Assembly: GCA_964017235.1 (NCBI GenBank) | Contig: OZ024934.1 | Coordinates: forward strand, 89,680,706 to 89,744,705 | Length of the DNA stretch: 64,000 bases | Reading direction: 5' to 3' | DNA from: Sabellastarte sp. h YS-2021 | Lineage: Eukaryota > Annelida > Polychaeta > Sabellida > Sabellidae | Shown: positions 52,101 to 61,100 of the stretch, in pieces | Numbering within the stretch: position 1 is the stretch's first letter | How the letters are laid out: every line of letters begins with the position of its first letter | Notes under the pieces: generated by a model | Database searches by the model: none | Told to the model about the DNA's origin: nothing | The model's input: the letters and a program-made list of their open reading frames with translations, nothing else | Made by a program: the position numbers and the translations under genes

Positions 52101-55100
52101 TTATTCATGTGACATGCTATTCCTGTATCCAGGATACTGTAGTCTTTAGCTGTCTTTATTCATGTGACATGCTATTCCTGTATCCAGGATACTGTAGTCT
52201 TTAGCTGTCTTTATTCATGTGACATGCTATTCCTGTATCCAGGATGCTGTAGTCTTTAGCTGTCTTTATTCATGTGACATGCTATTCCTGTATCCAGGAT
52301 ACTGTAGTCTTTAGCTGTCTTTAATCATGTGACATGCTATTCCTGTATCCAGGATACTGTAGTCTTTAGCTGTCTTTATTCATGTGACATGCTATTCCTG
52401 TATCCAGGATACTGTAGTCTTTAGCTGTCTTTAATCATGTGACATGCTATTCCTGTATCCAGGATACTGTAGTCTTTAGCTGTCTTTATTCATGTGACAT
52501 GCTATTCCTATATCCAGGATACTGTCGTCTTTAGCTGTCTTTATTCATGTGACATGCTATTCCTGTACCCAGGATACTGTAGTCTTTAGCTGTCTTTATT
52601 CATGTGACATGCTATTCCTGTATCCAGGATACTGTAGTCTTTAGCTGTCTTTATTCATCTGACATGCTATTCCTGTATCCAGGATGCTGTAGTCTTTAGC
52701 TGTCTTTATTCATCTGACATGCTATTCCTGTATCCAGGATGCTGTAGTCTTTAGCTGTCTTTATTCATGTGACATGCTATTCCTGTATCCAGGATGCTGT
52801 AGTCTTTAGCTGTCTTTATTCCTGTGACATGCTATTCCTGTATCCAGGATGCTGTAGTCTTTAGCTGTCTTTATTCATGTGACATGCTATTACTGTATCC
52901 AGGATACTGTAGTCTTTAGCTGTCTTTATTCAAGGCTTCTGCTATTCCTGTATCCAGGATGATGTAGTCTTAAGCAGTCTCTATTTATGTCATACACAGG
53001 GCTTGTTCTACAGTGCCATAGTCTTTATGTTGGTTGCATGTCTTTCCTATATTCACACTGCTTTACATACTCTTTAGCATACTTTATTTAGGTCAGATAT
53101 ATATATATTTTTTTCTTATTACTGGAATGCTTCATCCTATATTCAGGTAACATACTTTTCCTTTTTCCACAGTGATTTAGGTTACATACTCCACAATTTT
53201 GATATGTTTGTTTAGGTCCTATATTTTTCATATTTCTAGGATGCTGCAGTCTGACCCAGAGCTGTTTCAGCTGTACAAAGACCTAGTGGTTAGTGGTGTG
53301 GTCAGTGCAGAGGAGTTCTGGGCAAACAGGACAAATACGGTTTGTTACAAGAAACATCACAAATACATACCATATTGCATACCATGCTTAGACTGATCAG
53401 TTGCAAATTTGCTTTCAACACTGTATAGGTCATATCACAATGGGTGGTTTTATGGGCAGAGGAAACCAGTACATATAGTTGGTCAAGGTTCTGTTACTGT
53501 AAACTGCCGACCATTGGTAAGCAACAACCAACTTTCCCACATAAGGTCTATTGTTTGAACCACAGACTTCGGAGATGGGAGGCGAGTGTGCCACAAGTGC
53601 ACCACCATGGCTCCTAATCACTTGCAGATTTGAGCTAGTAGACAGAAGTACAATAATATATGAGGTTCATGAAGTAGTTAGTGATTATGCATGAAATAAT
53701 TGGAAATTACTTAATTTTGCATTCAACTGATGAAACGTGAAACATGTTTGAACCCTGTTAAGTCAACTTCCAGGAACCAGTACATAATTCTACTTAACAA
53801 TGAATACCAGATAACAGGATGATTTTCAGTGGCAGAGTCAGTTATTTTGACGTTATGCAGATCTGTTTTTTTATTAGGCGGGTTGCGTGTAACCAACCCG
53901 CCTATTAGATTGATGTGTCCGACGTCCGTCTGTCCGTCCACATTTTTCGTTTCCGGACTCGAACTTTAAAACGGTTTGACCAATCAAATTCAAACTTCAC
54001 AGGGAGATAGATCACCATCATAGCTAGGTTCCTTTCGAAATTGGTGAAATTCCGTGTGTTCGTTTGTCCGTTTTTCGTTCGTTTGTCTGTCCATCCATCT
54101 GTTTGTCCACATTTTCGTTTCCGGACTCTAACTTTAAAACAGTTTGACCAATCAAATTCAAACTTCACAGGGAGATAGATCACCATCATAGCTAGGTTCC
54201 TTTCGAAATTGGTGAAATTCCGTGTGTTCGTTTGTCCGTTTTTCGTCCGTTTGTCTGTCCATCCATCTGTTTGTCCACATTTTTGTTTCCGGACTCTAAC
54301 TTTAAAACGGTTTGACCAATCAAATTCAAACTTCACAGGGAGATAGATCACCATCATAGCTAGGTTCCTTTCGAAATTGGTGAAATTCCGTCTGTTTGTT
54401 TGTCCGTTTTTCCGTCCGTTTCTTCGTTTTTGTCCGTTTTTCTGTCCATCCATCTGTCCGTCCACATTTTTGTTTCCGGACTCTAACTCGAAAACGGTTA
54501 CTCCAATCTAATTCAAACTTCACAGGGACATACATCACCATCATAGCTAGGTTCCTTTCGAAATTGGTGTAAATCCGTCTGTTCATTTGTCTTGTTTTTA
54601 CTTTACAAGTCCTTCACAGAATAACAGGGTAATTAAATTGCCAGATAGTTTGTTGTTTTCATTCTGCATTTAGTCAAGTTACACACATTTTGTATGCAAC
54701 AGTATGCCCCAGTCATGAATGGCTAAAAGCTATCTACTTTTGCAGAAACTTTTGTCTGGGGTATTTTGTCTGAGATTAGGTGCATATTTCAGTGGGAGTT
54801 AACTGTTTAATTTAGTGTACTAAAGTGCTAAATATATGAATTGTAATCTTCTTCGTTGTTTTCATTTCTTGTGATATATAACTTGTGTGATGTAATACAT
54901 GGTAAAGGTAGAATTAATACATGTCTGTATTGTAATGTTGATGTCTTGTTCGGTTTGGGTACATTTATAACCTGTAGAATTTTATATTTACCTCCGCCAA
55001 GGAGGTTATGTTTTCGCCTGGGTTTGTTTGTGGGTTTGTCAGTTTGTTTGTGCGTTTGTGAACAAGATAACTCAAAAACTTATGGACAGATTTTGATGAA

Positions 55101-58100
55101 ATTTTTAGGTGGGTTGTGTGTAACCAACCCACCTATTAGATTGATGTGTCCGACGTCCGTCTGTCCGTCCACATTTTTCGTTTCCAGACTCTATCTCGAA
55201 AACGGTTTGTCCAATCGAATTCAAACTTGACAGGGAGATAGATCACCATCATAGCTAGGTTCCTTTCGAAATTGGAGTAATTCTGTCCGTTCGTTTGTCT
55301 GTTTTTTGTCCATTTGTCTGTTCGTCAACATTTCTGTTTCCGGACTCTAACTCGAAAACACTGTGTCCAATCAACTTCAAACTAGACAGGGAGATACATC
55401 ACTATCATAGCTGAGTTGCTTTCGAAATTTGTGTAATTCCGTCCTTTTGTTTGTCTGTTTATAGCATAGATACAATTATGTAACCTAGATTACAAGTTTT
55501 ACGTTTCTTAGCACGTCTAACACATTCACCTTAACTGGGTGACCTAACATTTCTTTCCTTGTTTCTAAATGTAATTACAGCAGTCGCTAACCTTATTGCT
55601 GCCTGCGCAACCCACCTTTTGGGGCATCTTTGACCCTGTTGTTATAATTTGCACCATGTGTGTACGTGCGTGCATGAGTGTGTCACGTAGTTTTCTCTGA
55701 AACTACTACAGTTACACATTTTTGGTAAATTACTTCCCCTAATGAATTTTTACGCTCTTCAATATTTTTTGGGTTTGGTGAACTTTGGCCTACTTTTGAG
55801 TGAGTAATAGCACTTTTACCTAATATAATTATATGACTTATAACTCTCAAACTATTGCATTTAGAGTATTTTGTTCCAATATGTTGTTCAGCTACTTTCT
55901 CAACAGCTATAACATGGTCAGTAGTTTGGAAGTGTATCTCCATAGCTAAGTGAGTAATAGCTACTTTGTCAATTTTTAATGATAACCATAATGAGTAAAT
56001 GGCTTATATCTTCAAAAGTATTGCAGCTACACAATTCTCTCAAATATGTTGTTCAGCTACTTTTTGTGAACTGTAACATGAGTAATGGCTGCTTTATTGC
56101 TACTTTTAGTGAAAATGTGAAAAATCACAAATATCTCGCAACCCGTAAGAGATAGAGCAATTTCGAGCGAATTTTTGACCCACAGGGTAGTACAGGAGTA
56201 TCCTGTGCCTAGAGGAAAAATTTCAATTTTCACCGCTTTTGGCAGCCATCTTGGATTTAAGCGGAAAATGAAAAAGTGTGAATATCTCGAAAACCGTAAG
56301 AGATAGAGTGATTTCGAGTGAATTTTTGACCCACAGGGTAGTACAAGAGTGTCCTATGCCTAGGGGAAAAATGTCAAATTTCGCTACTTTTGGCGGCAAT
56401 CTTGGAATTTAGCGGAAAATGAAAAAATGTGGATATCTCAAAAACTGTAAGAGATAGAGCAATTTCGAACGAATTCTTGACCCACAGGATAGTACAAGAG
56501 TATCCGATTCAAAGGAAAAAAATGTCAATTTTCGCCACTTTTGGCAGCCATTTTGGATTTAAGCAGAAAATGACAAAGTGTGAATATCTCGAAAACCGTA
56601 AGAGATAGAGCGATTTCGAGTCAATTTTTGACACGTAGGGCAGTACAGGAGTATCCTGTGCCTAGGGGAAAAATTTCAGTTTTCGCCACTTTTGGCGACC
56701 ATCTTGGATTTCAGCGGAAAGTAAAACATTGAAACTATCTCAGAAATGGTAAGAGATAGAGCGATTTCAAAGGAATTTTGACCTGCAGGGTAGTATAGGA
56801 GTATCCTGTGCCTAGGGGAAATATTTCAATTTTTGCCACGTTTGGCAGCCATCTTGGATTTTAGTGAGAAATGAATACATGTGAATATCTCGAAAAGTGT
56901 AAGAGATCTAGTGTTTTCGAGTGAATTTTTGACCCACAGGGTAGTATAAGAGTATCCTATGCAAAGGGGAAAAATTTTAATTTTCACCACTTTTGGTGGC
57001 CATCTTGGATTTTAGCAGAAAATAAAACATTGAAAATATCTAGAAAAAGGTAAGAGATAGAGCGATTTCAAGCGAATTTTTCATACGCAGGGAAGTACAG
57101 GAGTATCCTGTGCCTAGGAGAAAAATTTCAATTTTCACCACTTTAGGCGGCCATCTTGGGTTTTAGTGGAAAATGAAAAATGTGAATATCTTGGAAACAG
57201 TATTTCTTCCCCTTTAATACTCGGTGGGAGATACACACCGCGGCAGTGGTCTTGTTTTCTCTGAAAGGGATTTGTCTGTAACTACATTAAGTAAAACAAC
57301 TTGTTAAAACCTGTGAGATTTTTCGTTCTTTTCAGTTTTGGCAACAGTATACAAGAATTTAGTTCAAACATCTCATAGGGTAAACACATATGTTCTAAGT
57401 AAATATGTTTGTTAATAGTGGTTGGTTGATCAGACATTAATATTGAATGTAAATAAATTTCAGTATCATTTAACATTGTGAGATGTTTTTTGCAAACAAA
57501 GAACACAAACACGCCACAAATATTCAAAAGTTGTACAGTATACTTTAAAATATAATTCATTCACATGATGTTAATGTTATGGCAGTATGCTAAGACAAAG
57601 TTCATGTTATATTTCCCGAAATATTGCTGACATTGATAAACAATGTACCTACTGTTTATTTTTCAGAAATCTGAGTCCAAAACAACAGGTTCACAAGATG
57701 TGGGTATTTCTGCAGCTTTTCTGGTAAGAACACACACTTTTTATCTGTAAGCCATGTTGCTAATATTGCGCCCTCTATCAGACAAGTAAAGAATGAACAA
57801 TATAAGGCTTCCCTGAATTTCCCCTTGTTGAATTCATATGGATATTTTTTCCCGTGGAAATTAGATTCTGACTCAGCAGTTCTCTTTTAATTAAGAAAAT
57901 TTTCATCAGTTACAAAAGCCACTACATAGTTCCTACTTTACCGTTGTACAACTTCATGTATGTAAATTATTCCCACTGAACTGTGAGGGCTTCTAATTGC
58001 TTGCCCTTGCTCCCTGTCTACATTATCTTTAGCAGAACCAGTTATTGGGATGACTAGCCAGAGACTGGGCTGAACATACTCTACCATTCACACCCTAGCA

Positions 58101-61100
58101 CCCAGGTAATAGACAAGGTGCAGTTTAATGCAAAACTGCAACGAGCCTGGGGAGTTGCATACACCTGTACTCATGTAACCCTTTATCAGCCATACACAAA
58201 AACACTTGTTTAAATTCAAGGGCTTGTGATTCTCAGTATTTTACAATGAATAAATCATGGAATTTTAAGTATCAGTTAAGTGTACATTAAATGCCAGGAT
58301 TTATTCATTGTAAGTTAACTGAAATCTGTTTCACAGAGTCTACTTTCTACAACTGTCTAACAAAAGATAAAACTGTGTGCATGTTAAAATGAATATATAA
58401 ATAATTTTGTAGAATATTATTGAAAACATTATTTTTGTATGTGTTTAAAATATATCATGCTTTCGTTTTGTCATGCTTGCTACATTGTTAAACTCCTTGA
58501 GACAATTATCTATGGTTATTTACAATGATTGTAAAGTGTTGTTCAGTTACATTTGTATCCCTGGATGAAAGTCGGGGATACTTAGGATTCGGTAAGGTCA
58601 CGTCGCCACCGCTGCAGAGATTTCTTTTCGGACGCGATAACTAAAAAAATATATATTAGTTAGACCTTTCAAATTTGGTATGTGGGTATATATATGGGCA
58701 ATGCCACGAACGCTATTGTTTTGTGACCTTGACCTTCAATTTCAAGGTCATTGGTGGCCTCTAAAAGGTCAGATTTTGGCCATTTTTTCACATTTTGGCC
58801 CAGTTCTCATATACAGAAAGTTAGATCATCCTATGGCTGGTATATATAATACATATATATGTCCTCTGTAAGCATGCAGAAATTTGACCTTGAAATTCTT
58901 CATTGAAGGTCATCCACAGACCGCCAAAGTACCTCACCGAGGCCATTTTTGGAGATATTTTCACACTTAATGCTGACTATATTGCATGGAAACTATTGAA
59001 AATGGCTTTGGAGGTTGAGTACATGATGGAGTACCAGCATCCAGTTTGGTTGACCTTGGCTATTGTTTTCAAGGTCACCTTAGGCCTGCTAAAATGACTC
59101 AGAATGATACCTTTTACTGCATATATATGCCTGTATAAGACTGTGAGGCCATATACCTCCTTTATTATTGGCTGTATAAGTTACTGGCTCATGTTGATCA
59201 TTGTATCCACCAGATAGCATCCGGTGGATACTATGGATTACGCATGAGTACACCACGGCAGTGTGTAGAGATTTTCTTATTACCCCTCTAGAGGCCAGGG
59301 TATTATAGGTAGACTTCTCAAATTTGCAGGATATATTCATAACCATAAAATCTTGCCTGGGAATATTTTTGGCCTCATTTTGAAAAACAAGATAGCTGCA
59401 ACGGGTTTGCAATGTGAACCAACCTATAGGAAAATCATGCTTTTTTGGGGGTCAGATTTGACCTTGGATCCCACCTTCGAGGTCGAATGTGGTACATGAT
59501 ACCTATGATGGACTATGTCTCCCCTATTATTGGTCGCAGAGGTTTTGGATGTGAAGAGAACTAATAGGAAATCATGTGCCCTGAATCTTTTGGTGGGGTC
59601 AGATTTGACCTTAGATCCCTCCTTCAAGGTCGAATGTAGGCCTTGATACTTATAATGGCCTATATCTCCCTTATTATTGGTTGTAGAGGTTTTGGTGGTA
59701 AAGACGACTTACGGGAAATCATCTGCCCCAAATCTTATGATGGGGTCACCTTTGATTTTGGGCCCCTCCTTCAATGTCAAATGTGGTCCTTGATCCCTAT
59801 AATGGCCAATATCTTCCTTACTATTACTCATGGAGGTTTTGGATGTGAAGACAACTTATAGGAAATTATGTGCCCCAATTCTTGTGGTGGGGTCAGATTT
59901 GAGCTTTGACCCCTCCTTGGAGGTCGCATTTAGTCCCTGATGTCTATAGTGGCCTGTGTCTCACTTATAATAGGTCGTAGCTTTTTTGGTTGTGTAGACA
60001 ATTTATAGGAAAGCATGTGCTTCGAATCTTTGGTGGGGTCATTATCAAGGTGAACCCCTCGTTCGAGCTTGAATGTGGTCCTTCATACTTATAATGGCCT
60101 ATGTTTCCCTTATTTGTGGTCTTAGACATTTGAGATGTGAAAACAACTTATAAGAAATTATGTGCCCCAAATCTTTCAGTGGGGTCAAATTTGCCCTTGG
60201 GGCCCTCCTTCAGGGTTGAATATGGTCTTTCACACTTACAATGGCTGGGATCTCCTTATTACTGTAACTACAGCTTTAACATGTCAAGACATCTTACACG
60301 GAATCCTGTACCCTGAATCTTATACTTCTGGTGTAAAATAGAGGGAATCTACTGTAAGTACAAAATGTATATAAGGTCCATCATGTCCCATCCAGCAAAC
60401 ATAATACTCTGTGTGTCACGCTTCAACTATGTCCCGTCTGGGGATACACTGCGTCGAGACGCAATATCTAGTTTTATTTGAAACCATTGTTAGTTATTGT
60501 AATAACTTTTTTTTTTTTAAAAAGTGACATATAACTCATCTGGGGTTGGGCATTTTTTTATGAACACTTATCAATATTGTAATAAATAAAATATTCTATT
60601 TTATTCTTATAAATTAGTGTGTGTTGCCTAACTTGCCTTTTAGAATGACTGATATAAGCTGAAAACCAGAATGACTATTATGTGCCATTATTCACTAGCA
60701 TCTGGTAATCTGGTAGATTGTTTGTTAAGAATGTTAGTTCATGGGTTTCAGTTTAGAATTTTTGAATACTTTGGATGGTAATTTGGCACATATCCTAAAT
60801 TAGCCAAGACAGTAAATAAAGAGAGCTAAAATAAAGTCTGTTCTGTACGTACTGCAGGCAAACATCAAGCCACAGACCGATGGTTGTAACGGTCTGACGT
60901 ATAACTTGACCCCTGACATCATGGAGTCTATTTTCAGAACATATCCTGCAGGTAAGTGCCTTTGTCTTGTCAGGTCACATCATTTTCATTGTTGTAATAA
61001 CTAAATTGTAGAAATAAAGTCCGAGGTTTTGTGATTTATAACCTCATATAATTCGCTATGCGCTCGTCCGTTATTCGCCGGAAATTTGTGAATTATCTGG

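Noticed and set aside
51800..52975. CRISPR-like array (regular repeats of 55 bp)
   Set aside because: There are no unique spacers between identical repeats; units are contiguous and vary as in a minisatellite, and the setting is a eukaryotic intron.
53905..54586. Minus-strand open frames of 186 and 86 codons with repeated [19 protein letters not shown]
   Set aside because: Exactly periodic with the 168-bp tandem repeat and rich in low-complexity DGQ/KNGQ; a translation artefact of repeats.
58700..58760. AGGTCA/TGACCT words in Helitron-like element B as part of the AGGTCA satellite family
   Set aside because: Only scattered hexamers without the 0-8-1-5 spacing; the rest of the unit is unrelated.
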